Of a stretch of 64,000 bases of DNA, positions 1 through 9,177 are shown piece after piece. The first letter of the stretch is position 1, and every line of letters begins with the position of its first letter. Under the pieces are notes generated by a model. It had not been told where the DNA came from. It saw only the letters and a program-made list of their open reading frames with translations, and searched no databases. Both the position numbers and the translations under genes were made by a program. Source of the DNA: Malachius bipustulatus (taxonomy: Eukaryota > Arthropoda > Insecta > Coleoptera > Melyridae). The DNA lies in contig OU342639.1 in NCBI GenBank assembly GCA_910589415.1, forward strand, positions 13,214,268 to 13,278,267, written 5' to 3'.

Positions 1-720
1 AAATTATTATTCAATCAAATATGACTGCACAAAATCTGTTAGGTAGGTACCTACCTAAAAAATCTAAAGAATTTAAATTTAAAGAAATAAGTGTATATTA
101 AGCAATATGTCACCTTTATGAACTGACGTGATGAAAAAAGCTAAGTTAATAGCTTCAAAGAAACATTTACATAAAATATGAATGCATTGGAATTTTTTTT
201 TTAATTTTATAATAATAACTTTTAGTTCTAATTTAAGTCACTCGTAGATAAAATTTTGTATGCAACATATGCATAAAGTGCCTTTTTTTCACTTCTGGGA
301 TTGCCGCATTCGCCTGGTCAAACTTCCCAGTCGTGAAAAAAAGTACCACTTTATGCACTTGTTGCTAAACTAACTATTTTAGTTAATGGTGAATCAAAAC
401 CCAACAAAATTATCTCATGCAGGGTTAAATTATGACTATTATAGCTACTTTATCGCTAAGAAAACAATACCATCATTTATCCATTTACAATATTTATTCA
501 TTTACAAGTAACTAAATCAATGTTCTAATTTAGCTTGTCGCCCAAGTTTCTTTGTAGAACAAATTAGGAATATTTCGCAAAGCATGTGAAACGAGGACTG
601 AAGACATTGGTGCCGTTTCATCCTTGTTATGGACTATCAACATGTCGTATCAGTCAAACACAAATTACACATACCATACGAAAGATTGGTATGTATGATT
701 GGGTAGGAAAGAGGGAAAAA
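1..720. other. AT-rich non-coding leader with two hairpins
   Basis: I see no gene here. There is a perfect 18-bp palindrome, TAGGTAGGTACCTACCTA, at 40-57. An imperfect inverted repeat of about 30 bp pairs 267-300 with 325-358; its arms carry TGCATAAAGTG and a run of T/A around TTTTTTTCACT. This looks like a small decayed foldback element. The rest is AT-rich with no recognisable protein similarity. Confidence 0.5.
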
Positions 721-756
721 AGCTAAATATCTCTAACCCTTTTGGACGCATTTTTG

Positions 757-1021
757 AAGGATTTGAACTGAAGTTTCTAGAGCAGAAATTTGAAATGCAA
801 TGAAATTGTCACAGTAAACCATTCTACGCTAATATGACCTGACTGTGGAAAATTTCCGAAAGCCAATTTAATAAGCGGTGAAAATATTCATAATTCATAA
901 TTTTGATGAAGCCTTAGTTGTTGTATATTAGCGTCATATTAGCGTAGAATGGTTTACTGTGACAATTTGATTTTTAAATTTAAAAAACAAAAAAATTTGG
1001 CAAAATTTTACAATTTTGCCC
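757..1021. repeat. Dispersed repeat R, left part of an LTR-split copy
   Basis: The stretch up to 1021 (GGCAAAATTTTACAATTTTG near the end) matches, with divergence, the sequence at about 57690-57830. It continues on the other side of the inserted LTR at 2164. No coding potential is seen. Confidence 0.6.
803..968. repeat. Perfect 36-bp inverted repeat
   Basis: Positions 803-838 are the exact reverse complement of 933-968, 36 of 36 bases, with a 94-bp spacer. The spacer contains a segment (about 840-895, GGAAAATTTCCGAAAG then AAGCGGTGAAAATATT) that reappears, diverged and reversed, near 57640-57690. The unit is therefore part of a dispersed repeat family, here called R, and is not a unique regulatory site. 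Confidence 0.85.
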
Positions 1022-2159
1022 TGAAACGAATTATTAGCAGATAGACACGTTGGTCGCCACTTGAAACGAACTATTTAACCCTTAGAGGGGAAAAACAGTC
1101 GTTGAGAGCATGAGACAGTAAGAGACAACAAGGGTCGTGGGTTGAGTCGCTAGTCTAAGAGGGTCAGCAATAACAAGCAGGTCAGCAGAACAACAGGTAC
1201 TCTTTATTCAAATAAAATCACAGCTATTATCACAGAATCTTGACTTGAGCACGGTTAACAACAATAAGGAACAAGAGCGTGTAGTATATCCGAATGAACT
1301 GATCGGTTAAAACTTGGTAGGCAAAGGCACTTAGCTTCGTAGGGTCTCCGGAGCGAGGGTGGAAGTTTAGCTGGTGGTAAACTTGGTCTCAGGTACAACC
1401 AATGTGCTGCCTTCTTGTTTGAAGAGAAAACTTGCTTCCAGGAAAACTTGCGTACGTACGAAGAAGTGGATTCCGTCAAAGAGTTGATTCCGGGGGAAAA
1501 ATTGAGTCCGGGAGAAAAAGTTGCCACCCAGGAAAAAGAATTGCCTCCAGGAAAAAGAATTGCCTCTAGGAGAAAGCTGCAATTTCATAGGTATCAGAGA
1601 CACTCTTGTATTAATAAACGGTCCGATCGAGTCTGCTTGCCAAGGGTACATAAAATTATGTCCCGTCCTCAAGATAGGTTGAGATCAAAAATGTGATTGA
1701 CAAAATTTTACATGCGAAGCGAAACTCGATCAGATTTAAAAGCTGTAATTAAAAATAGCATATTGTATTAACAAAATATGATCTGTATAATTCCAACACA
1801 ATTAATAAAATCATTTTACGACACTCGCCAAGCCAAAAACATGGGTGATGTTTATAATAATGACCAATAACTTCACGACGCCATTAGATGCGTTATTCGC
1901 GACAGGTATTTTGCGTGCACCTTCTTCAAGCGAATTTCCAAGAGAGAAAGAAGCGTTAACCTCAGGTATCCGGCACGCCGGACTGAAACTCGACAGTCGA
2001 GGTCGACGAGACTCGACAGTCGAAGTCGACGAACTCGAGGCCTCCAGCGGCCGTGTTTGCATTGCACTAAACGCCACCATCACTCACTCACTGCGCGCGC
2101 GCCCGCCGTTGTCTCCGTGTCGCTGGCATTTAGCCGGTACGTACAAAGTGTACGTTACA
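1022..2159 (-). mobile_element. Solo LTR, copy A, with 4-bp target duplication GCCC
   Basis: Read on the minus strand it runs from TGTAACGTACA (2159 downward) to AATTCGTTTCA (ending 1022), so it has TG...CA ends with a short inverted match (TGTAACG/CGTTTCA). GCCC flanks it at 1018-1021 and 2160-2163, and the interrupted repeat R resumes after it; this is good evidence for a real insertion boundary. The body has a TCGA-rich GC patch (1985-2045), a short minisatellite of CCAGGAAAAAGAATTG-type units (1500-1580) and a polyadenylation-like AATAAA on the minus strand near 1205. About 40 bp inside its 3' end is a degenerate primer-binding-like TGGCGACCAACG, which in copy C lies just outside the LTR. 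No internal region remains. It is probably Ty3/gypsy-type; the family is not recognised. Confidence 0.8.
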
Positions 2160-2163
2160 GCCC

Positions 2164-2378
2164 TTTTTCTACGTACGCTACTGGCTAGCTTTATTTAAAA
2201 AATGCTATTTTTTACACTACTTTTAATAAATTCAAAAAAAGTGAAAAGGGAGTTTTCAGAATCGAAAATTTTAGAGAAGAAGTTTAGAGAAACAAACATC
2301 ATGTAAAAAAAAATCGAATATCTCCGCCATTTTTCTTATTTGCTTCTTGAAATTTTTTAACGCTGAAGGCTATTAACT
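2164..2378. repeat. Dispersed repeat R, right part of the LTR-split copy
   Basis: This is collinear with 57840-58040 (CTATTTTTTACACTAC, then ATCTCCGCCATTTTT and TTTGCTTCTTGAAATTTTT). It is the continuation of the copy interrupted by the LTR at 1022-2159. It ends abruptly where LINE RT similarity begins. Confidence 0.65.
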
Positions 2379-5012
2379 TGTCAATGTCTATGTCCACTTT
2401 TCCGGCTGTATGGTAGCACGTATCTGTCCCATATTCAAGGCTGGAGATAGATCGTACGTCTGTAATTATAGGCCCATCTCTTTGCTTTGTAATTTCTCGA
2501 AGATATTCGAACTAATGATATATAACAGCATTCAAGGTAATTGCAGATTATTGATTAGCGAGCAACAGCATGGATTTGTTGACAGGCGATCATGCGCTAC
2601 AAATCTGGCATGCTTGTCGCATGTTGTATGTGAAAACCTGGATCGCTAGGACCAGGTTGATGTCGTGTATTTCGATTTTCTTAAGGCTTTTGATCGGGTT
2701 GATCATGGTGTTCTTTTGAATAAACTCGACTCGGCTTTTTATGTGGACTAAACAAATTCATTTTCTCGTATCTGAGTGATAGAAATCAGTTTGTCGAGTT
2801 ACTAGGCTTTAGATCGGATAGCTTTGTGACAACCTCCGGTGTGCCGCAGGGATCAAATCTTGGTCCTTTGTTGTTTTTGCTGTTTGTGAGCGATTTTCCT
2901 TCTATCCTTAGTTGTAATTGTCTGCCATTTGCAGATTATTTGAAACTGTTTGGACCTATTTGTAACGTACATTTTGTACGTACTGGCTAAATGCCAGCGA
3001 CCCGGAGACAACCGCGGTGCGCGCGCAGTAAGTGGGTGATGGTGGCTTTTAGTGCGGTGCAAGCACGGCCGACTGAAGGCCTCGAGTTCGTCGAGGTCTC
3101 GACTGTCGAGTTTCAATCCGGTACGCCGATACCTGTGATCTCACCTGTCTTTCTCTTCTGGAATTCGCTTGAAGAAGGTTCACTCCAAACACCTTTCGCG
3201 AATAATCCACCGAATGGCGTCGTGAATTTATTGGTCAAATATTGGAAACATCACCCACGTTTTTGGCTTGGTGAGTGTCGTAAAATGGTTTCTCTCATTA
3301 TGCTGGAATTGTACAGATCATATTTTCTTAATACAGTATGCTATTTTTAATTACAGCTTTTAAATCCGATCGAGTTTCGCTCCGCTTGTAAAATTTTGTC
3401 AATCACATTTTGATCTCACTTTATCTTGAGGACGGGACATAATTTTATGTACCCGTGGCAAACAGACTCGATCGGACCGTTCATTAATACAAGAGTGTCT
3501 CTAATACCTATGAAATTGCAGCTTTTTCCTACGGATTCAACTTTTTCCTACGGATTCAACTTTTTCCTACGGATTCAACTTTAACCTACGGATTGCATTT
3601 TTCCTACGGATTGCTTTTTCCTACGGATTCCATTTTTCCTACGGAAGCAACTTTTTCCTGGAAGCCAGTTCCTCCGGAAGCAAGTTTTCATACCGAAGCA
3701 AGTTTTTCCTGGAGCCAAGTCTGGAAGATCAAGTCTCCAACCAGCTGAGCTTGTTCCTCGCTCCGAAGCGATCTGAAAACCGTCATCCTCGTATCGGAGA
3801 GCCATACGAAGCTAAGTGCCCTTGTGGATCCATTAGTAACCGATCAGTTCATTCGGCTAAACTGCACGCTCTTGTTTTTCTCTTGTTTGTTAACCGTGCT
3901 CAAGATGCTGTGATAATTAACATCTGTGATTTTTTCAAATATTAATATCTGTGATTTTTTGGTAAATAAAGAGTACCTGTTGTTCTGCTGACCCGCCTGT
4001 TATTGTTGACCCTCTTAGACTGACAGCTCAATCCACGACCCTTGTTATCTTTTACCGTCTCATGCTCTCAACAACTATTTTTCCCCTCTAAGGGTAAAAT
4101 AGTTCGTTTTAATTGACGCCAACGTCAATAATTCGTTTCAAGATATCAAGACAGTCAAGGTGAAGATGACTGTCACAGATTACAATCTGATATTAATGTG
4201 GTAGCTGACTGGTGCTGCAGAAATAGACTCACTGTTAATATACCGAAGTGCAAGATTTTGACGATATGGAAGAGGAGAAGTAGCTTCATGTACGATTATA
4301 ATGTCAATGGGAGTGTTATTCCCAGAGTTGATTTCATGAAGGATCTGGGTGTCACCTTTGACAGGGAATTTAATTTCGGTCTCCATGTTGACAGCTTACC
4401 TCGGAGGCTTCAAGGAGCTTGGGTTTTATTTTCAGGAATGGCAGACATTTTAAGGACTTGTCTACCATCGACATTTTGTTTAATTCATTTGTTAGGTCCA
4501 AATTGGAATATTGTGCCATTATATGGGATCCGCACCATAAGTGCAAGATTAGTCTTCTGGAATCTATTCAAAGGAAATTTTTGAAGTACAGATCATACCG
4601 TACTGACGGAACTTACCCGGAAAGAGGTATTGACGAGTCACTAACTCCGGAGATCCGGTGTGACACAGTACATTTTACTGTGACACACCGAGAACCAATG
4701 TTTTGCTGAGGTCTCCTATTTATAATATGTGTAGCTTGTATAACACTCTGCTGCAGGACTGTGATGTTTGGTGTGCAAAATTTGACACGATTAAGAATAT
4801 GATATTGGACCAATGGTCTGTGAAATACTTATCTTTGTGGTTACGGTGCGTTTATCTCTGACTGTTGTTTTATTAGTTATGTATGTTTTTTTTCGTCATT
4901 GTGTTTGTATTATTTATATTGTACTTTTTTTGTATTGTATCTATACTCTGTGCATATTTGTCTCGTCTGTAATTGGCCTTTTTGGCTGTATGATGAAGTA
5001 TTGAATAAATAA
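2379..5012 (+). pseudogene. 5'-truncated LINE (Jockey/CR1-type) RT, split by an LTR
   Basis: This is a non-LTR reverse transcriptase fragment; the family copies element RNA at a nicked chromosomal target. Motifs in order are ARICPIFKAGD and NYRPISLLCNFSKIFE (2410-2520), QHGFVDRRS (about 2570), VDVVYFDFLKAFDRVDH (about 2660-2705), SGVPQGSNLGPLLF (about 2836-2877) and LPFADYLKLF (about 2921-2950), where the catalytic FADD reads FADY. The RT then breaks at the LTR of 2961-4140 and resumes with VADWCCRNRL (about 4200), the DLGVTFD region and LEYCAIIWDPHHKCK (to about 4640). Stops (for example 2647-2649) and frameshifts near 2750 and 4400 show decay. A hairpin lies at 4657-4690. The 3' UTR ends ATTGAATAAATAATTTG. 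The 3' parts resemble the antisense LINE at 21.4-24 kb. The clade call is tentative. Confidence 0.8.
2961..4140 (+). mobile_element. Solo LTR, copy B, inserted in the LINE
   Basis: It runs from TGTAACGTACATTTTG to AATAATTCGTTTCA, the same ends as copy A but on the plus strand. It carries the GC/TCGA-rich patch (about 3070-3120, shorter than in A), a CTACGGATTCAACTTTTTC minisatellite (3530-3650, about six diverged units), AATAAA at about 3965 followed by GAGTACCTGTTGTTC, and a degenerate primer-site fossil (TGACGCCAACG, about 4114) inside the 3' end. LINE sequence lies on both sides. I see no clear target duplication (TATT versus AGAT), so boundaries are defined by the terminal TG/CA and by copy A. 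Confidence 0.75.
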
Positions 5013-5036
5013 TTTGAAAGTCGCACAAAAAAAATC

Positions 5037-5076
5037 GCACAATTTCTACGATTGATGTGCAAGAAGGTTGTTTCTA
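5037..5076 (+). repeat. Fragment of the SINE core
   Basis: TTTCTACGATTGATGTGCAAGAAGG resembles, in forward orientation, the core TTTCTGCGATTGATGCGCAAGAAGG of the SINE at 31921-32333. It is too short and too isolated to place further. The motif also occurs in reverse at 57580-57627. Confidence 0.5.
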
Positions 5077-6059
5077 TTTTATCAAAAAGTTCAAACCAGT
5101 TTCTGGGAATGCAGGGACGCCGCTTTGGAGTGCCACGAAATTAGAACTACACGATACAACGATACAATAAACAAAATTTCATCGATTTTCTTTTCAATGT
5201 GATGTTCGATTGAATTTATTGGACGATTTTCTTCAGGATCAGCATCCCACATCTTAACTAATTCTGATGTTCAAGATGCTCTATCTCGATCGATGAAAAA
5301 AAAATCGATTGCTGACTCTTATTGTGTATAACTCTTCTTGGATTTTTGTACATAAAATATTTAAGGCGATAAACAATAATATTGTTCTAACCTCCCTACT
5401 TAGGGGAACATACATAATTATAAACTAGAATATTAAAAAAATTAAAAATAATAAAGCCATACCTACTATAGTCAATGTTTGCTAGCTAATATTATAGGCA
5501 TACGAACCAATACAAAACTTGCAAGAAAAACTTCTAGACGAGTGTGTGTATAATAGATAGCTGTATATATAATTTAATCGATTATAGTGTTGTGTGTTAT
5601 TCCATTCCGATGACGTGTTATTATTTAATTACAGAAACACTCTGGATTGTGTATAAAAATAATGGAGCAAGAAACTAAACATGAAAACAGGGATAACGAG
5701 AAGAGTTGGTAAATAAATAAATACGAGACCCAGAAAAATGTAAATATTAGTCAGAAAATTGCATGTACATCACAAGCATGCTCCAGCTACGACCTGTTTC
5801 AGTGCGTATAAAATAGTAATGCCGTTTATGCTCTCAAATATTGACCAGGAGACAAATGAATTAACTCTTTACAAGCAGGATGTGAGCAACAAATTTTTGG
5901 ACACCTGTCTACAGGTTATTATAAGAGAAAGCAAAATGACTGTCTATTACTGGGTACTCAAAAGCTCACAGACGACGTCAGATCACCGTGCATGCAGCTA
6001 GTTTCATAAAGTTATATAATACTATTAGTGTATTTTTGATAATAAAAAATATACTATCG
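5077..6059. other. AT-rich region without a recognised gene
   Basis: A small ATG frame (5759-6001, 80 codons) shows no family resemblance that I can name, and its surroundings have no splice or retroelement context. CATCGATTTT-type A/T motifs and polyA runs occur. I do not call a gene. Confidence 0.4.
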
Positions 6060-6170
6060 AGGACGACACCACTTTAGGAAAATCACCAAAAATCATCAAA
6101 TGTCCACCGATCCTGACCCCCAGATCACGAAAAAGTGGTTCTCCAAAATTCACAGCTTCATCTTTCAAGT
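6060..6170 (-). repeat. Short dispersed repeat shared with 59335-59440
   Basis: The segment with GACGACACCACTTTAGG, TGTCCACCGATC and CCAGATCACGAAAAAGTGG is a diverged reverse complement of 59335-59440. The two copies define a dispersed repeat of about 110 bp that is otherwise unidentified. Confidence 0.65.
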
Positions 6171-6439
6171 TTGGTGCTCGAAATTTTGCACTCAACAGGA
6201 ACTCGAAATTAACTCAACAGGATGGGAAGAAAGTTTTCCGAACTTTATGCTATTTTTTTTCCAATTATTAATAAGTCCTATTAATAATTCCTGAGACATC
6301 AATGGCCATCTGATGTCGAGACACGATCTTCTCCTTCTTCTTTAGGGTTTATGGCCTTTAGCTTTTACTATAGCTATTTGGCCAGCACATCGAGACAGGA
6401 TACTTTAAATAAATGAAATGAAATGTATTGATATTGAGG

Positions 6440-7048
6440 GTGTCAGATGCGCTGCGACCTATTATGAAATGAAATGAATTATGGACATTAAAAATTTCTT
6501 GGGATGAACCTATACCCAAAGAAATTTTTAATGTCCATAATTGCTGTATTATAATTTTAGAAGTTATGAGAATTCGTCCCAAAAGAACCAGTGGGTTATA
6601 CACTTATGATATTATGGACAGAACTTGTCTTTTAGTCATAGGGTCATTCTCCCAAATTTAACATTTTGTTTGGAATATCACTCAATGTAATATTTTGTAA
6701 AATGTGCTGATCACTGGAGATCCATTTTCGGAGTATAAAATTTCCTGATTTTAGAATATTTTAAATGTCGTTGTATCTATCTTGCGGCTCAGTTGGATTA
6801 TTAGACCCAGACAAAAGGTCGTCTACATAGAAATGGGTTAAAATTGTATTGCAAGCACTTAGAAAATGTATTTATGTTCCATTACTAGTTTATTGATGCA
6901 CTGCAAGATGTGGAGCTGATGTTGTACCATACGTAACGGTATTTAGTTGTTACGTCGCAAGCTCCTCATTAGGATTATTTCTCCAAATTATCTGCTGAAG
7001 AGGTTTATGTTCTTCATACATTAGAATTTGCCTAAACATCTGCTGAAA
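6440..7048 (-). pseudogene. BEL/Pao pol (RT) remnant
   Basis: Read on the minus strand from 7045 it shows, in order, QQMFRQILMYEEH, IIWRNNPNEE, LNTVTYGTTSAPHLA, FYVDDLLSGS (YVDD at 6818-6829), LKSGNFILRKW and, after a frame change, YNPLVLLGRILITSKIIIQQ. This order and wording is typical of Bel/Pao reverse transcriptase, including the YVDDLL motif and the following LRKW segment. Several stops and frameshifts make it non-functional. Nothing recognisable as protease, integrase or LTR lies beside it. A near-perfect inverted repeat at about 6477-6545 (ATGGACATTAAAAATTTCTT) falls at its downstream end, where a short piece of pol seems to have been copied in reverse. Confidence 0.8.
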
Positions 7049-7502
7049 CTACATACTTGTGTAGCCTAAATCTAATTAAAAAGTCAGAAAAATATAATCA
7101 ATCAATTGAAAAAAAGTTCTTCCTTCCGCTGGTATACTAGTACTCAATTACAATAAGCATTTTATGAACATAATATATGCTATCATATTATAACGACACC
7201 GCTCTGGAGAAATTCTAGTAATTGCTTCTTTAACCTTTAACATTCTAGTCCCCGATTTGCTTGTTTGTTTACATTCTCTTTTTTTATACTGAGTTAGTCA
7301 ATGACATGTTCGCGACAGTTCCAGTCACATGTCATGTGACACATCGACAGACAGACGTTAGTTCTATGGATTTCTGGAGTGGGATCGCCGAACAATCTGA
7401 CATTTCCAGAATCCACGAATCGACGGTCAGTGCGCCGGTGCGACGTTCGAGAATGTACCTGCTAGAACGGAGTAGAACGTGACTACTGATGTGTCGGGGG
7501 AC

Positions 7503-7510
7503 TATATAAG
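7503..7510 (+). promoter_or_regulatory. LTR TATA box
   Basis: TATATAAG sits 60% into the LTR, with GC-rich sequence upstream. It would place the transcription start about 25-30 bp downstream, near 7535. The same box is at 13096-13103 in the 3' LTR. This is inferred from sequence only. Confidence 0.7.
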
Positions 7511-7729
7511 GACAGCCTGCGGTTGCGTAAAAAGTGGTAGTATCCTGAACGTGAAACAGTGAAGACTGAAGTATAGACAGAGCAGAAGTGAAGTGTGAAG
7601 TAAGGGAGCCAGTAGTGACAGATAGAAAGAATAGACAAGTGCAAGGTGCAAGTAGTAGTGTTGTAGTCAGCTGTTTGTGTTTTGATTATTTAGAAGAATA
7701 ATAATTAGAGGTTATAATTTGGATTAGTG

Positions 7730-7735
7730 AATAAA
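7730..7735 (+). promoter_or_regulatory. LTR polyadenylation signal
   Basis: AATAAA lies 52 bp before the LTR end and is followed by a T-rich, GT-rich stretch (TTTTTGGTGGTG), the usual downstream element. It ends element RNA when it is used in the 3' LTR (13323-13328). Confidence 0.6.
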
Positions 7736-7789
7736 GTAATTTGTAAGACTTTTTGGTGGTGATTTATTTATTGCGAGACCCGTAACAAC

Positions 7790-7807
7790 TGGTGTCAGAA
7801 GCGGGAT
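7790..7807 (+). promoter_or_regulatory. Primer binding site, tRNA-Leu type
   Basis: TGGTGTCAGAAGCGGGAT starts two bases after the 5' LTR. It is complementary, apart from one position, to the CCA-bearing 3' end of insect tRNA-Leu (known family sequence ending in TCTGACACCA). It would prime minus-strand cDNA synthesis. Confidence 0.8.
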
Positions 7808-7834
7808 ACGGATTCCAGCAAGATTAATTAGTTA

Positions 7835-8932
7835 ATGGGTAGATTAAGAAGTGGAAAGGAAATAGGAAGCGACAAAATGTCTGAGAAAATGTTGGAGGAT
7901 ATGATGTTACTGCTCAAAAACGGCCAGGAAGAGCAGAAGAACATCATGAAGAAGCTTGAAGACGGCCAGGAAGAGCAGAAGAACATCATGAAGAAGCTTG
8001 AAGACGGCCAGGAAGAGCAGAAGAACATCATTAAGAAGCTTGAAGACACAGAAGAGAAGCTGATGCAACAGCAGAAGGATAATGAGGAGCAGCTGCTAAA
8101 AGTTATCCTGCAGCAAAGAGACGATTATGTTTGTGAACTAAACAAAGTGAAACAAGACATTGACAGTGTTCGCGATGAAGTCGGTGGTGTTCGCGATGAA
8201 GTGAAATTGGTAGAAAATCGAGTAGAACGGAAAACGAAACTGCTGGTAGAGGAGATCGAGAATAAACTCAGAACTCTCGAAAGTTCTGAGGTGAAGCATC
8301 CTCCGTGTGCCGTACCGACTAGCAGTTTTGGCGCGAAAGTGAAACCACCAGCGTACGACGGAACAACTCCTTGGACTGCGTACAAGATGCAGTTTCAGGC
8401 TGCATGCATGGCCAACGGGTGGAACGACACAGAGAAGGCAACGGCACTGGTTCTTGCTCTTCGAGGGCAAGCTGTGGACATGCTGCAAACACTGCCGGTA
8501 GAACTGCACTCGAATTACAACCAATTGAGTGCAGCACTAGAACTTCGGTTCGGTAATCGCCATATGGAGCAGGTGTTCCAAAATCAGTTAATGAGCAGAG
8601 TGCAGAAGCCGAATGAGTCGCTACAGGAGTTCGAAGCTGATGTCAACAGGATTGTCCATCAAGCCTACCCAGACTCGCCGCAGAACTTCAAGGAACAACT
8701 AGCCTCGCAAACATTTGTCAACGGGATACGAGACACTGAAATACAGAAGATCCTGCGCATGTCACATTTGACAAAGTCCAGCGAAGCGTTAGTTAGAGCG
8801 CTTGAGATAGACGCAGCAATAAAGGCGTCCAATGGTAGGAACTTCTCCAAGGTACGAGCAGTGACAATTAATGAAGATAAAGAAGAGAATGTGACTACCA
8901 TATTGGAAAAGTTAAATAAGATGATGGATTAG
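7835..8932 (+). CDS. gag: Gag, matrix/capsid part, ended by an in-frame TAG
   Basis: This is the structural protein that would assemble the cytoplasmic particle packaging element RNA. It has 365 codons from the first ATG after the primer site. The N-terminal third (residues about 10-150) is a charged coiled coil rich in E, K and Q, with a 14-residue unit (GQEEQKNIMKKLED) repeated three times. From about residue 165 a retrotransposon capsid domain follows: PPAYDGTTPWTAYKMQF, a WN..EKA..L...LRG motif, and later SLQEFEADVNRIVH. The frame stops at TAG (8930-8932) but remains open beyond it in the same frame to 9166, where the nucleocapsid zinc knuckle lies. So the stop is either a mutation or a readthrough codon. 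Confidence 0.9.
   Translation: MGRLRSGKEIGSDKMSEKMLEDMMLLLKNGQEEQKNIMKKLEDGQEEQKNIMKKLEDGQEEQKNIIKKLEDTEEKLMQQQKDNEEQLLKVILQQRDDYVCELNKVKQDIDSVRDEVGGVRDEVKLVENRVERKTKLLVEEIENKLRTLESSEVKHPPCAVPTSSFGAKVKPPAYDGTTPWTAYKMQFQAACMANGWNDTEKATALVLALRGQAVDMLQTLPVELHSNYNQLSAALELRFGNRHMEQVFQNQLMSRVQKPNESLQEFEADVNRIVHQAYPDSPQNFKEQLASQTFVNGIRDTEIQKILRMSHLTKSSEALVRALEIDAAIKASNGRNFSKVRAVTINEDKEENVTTILEKLNKMMD
7921..8046 (+). repeat. Three tandem 42-bp units within gag
   Basis: Units begin CGGCCAGGAAGAGCAGAAG at 7921, 7963 and 8005. Each encodes 14 residues, exactly two heptads, so gain or loss of a unit keeps both the frame and the coiled-coil register. Units 1 and 2 are nearly identical; unit 3 has ATT for ATG and diverges at its end. 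Confidence 0.9.
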
Positions 8933-9166
8933 ATCTCTGAGCAGTTGAATGATGGGAAAAGAGGTTGGACTCCAAGGAGGGACGAAACCAGGAAGCAGTG
9001 CTACCGTTGCGGATCCAGTTCACATTTTATACGTGACTGTAAAGTTAGTGAGACTCCGAGACGTGGTGGATCCCTGGAACGAAGACCAAGCAGGGACAGG
9101 AGCGGGAGCAGAGAGAGAAGTGTCTCTCGAGAACGGGAAGCTCCCCGTCGACGGCAGGAAAACTAA
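8933..9166 (+). CDS. gag: Gag C-terminal extension: zinc knuckle and Arg/Ser-rich tail
   Basis: This continues the gag frame past the TAG at 8930. It carries one CCHC knuckle, CYRCGSSSHFIRDC (8999-9040, C-X2-C-X4-H-X4-C), the RNA-binding nucleocapsid signature. A basic RS-rich tail (RDRSGSRERSVSRERE) follows and the frame ends at TAA 9164-9166. It has no sensible ATG of its own near the start, so it is best read as the end of gag. The last 115 bases overlap the open pol frame, which is displaced by -1. Confidence 0.85.
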   Translation: MSEQLNDGKRGWTPRRDETRKQCYRCGSSSHFIRDCKVSETPRRGGSLERRPSRDRSGSRERSVSREREAPRRRQEN

Positions 9167-9177
9167 CTTCAGCCAGT

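Larger units (their letters stand above)
7189..7787 (+). repeat. 5' LTR of the gypsy element
   Basis: It runs TATAACG...CGTAACA, with imperfect inverted ends rather than strict TG...CA. It contains a TATA box (TATATAAG, 7503-7510) and a polyadenylation signal (7730-7735). It is identical by eye to the 3' LTR except at 7708. An internal palindromic patch, CACATGTCATGTGAC, lies near 7326-7340. Confidence 0.95.

Noticed and set aside
2960..2961. Target duplication for LTR copy B
   Set aside because: TATT before and AGAT after do not match, and shifting the ends by a few bases does not help; none is claimed.
5759..6001. 80-codon ATG frame
   Set aside because: No family resemblance and no supporting context; length is within chance for this composition and window size.
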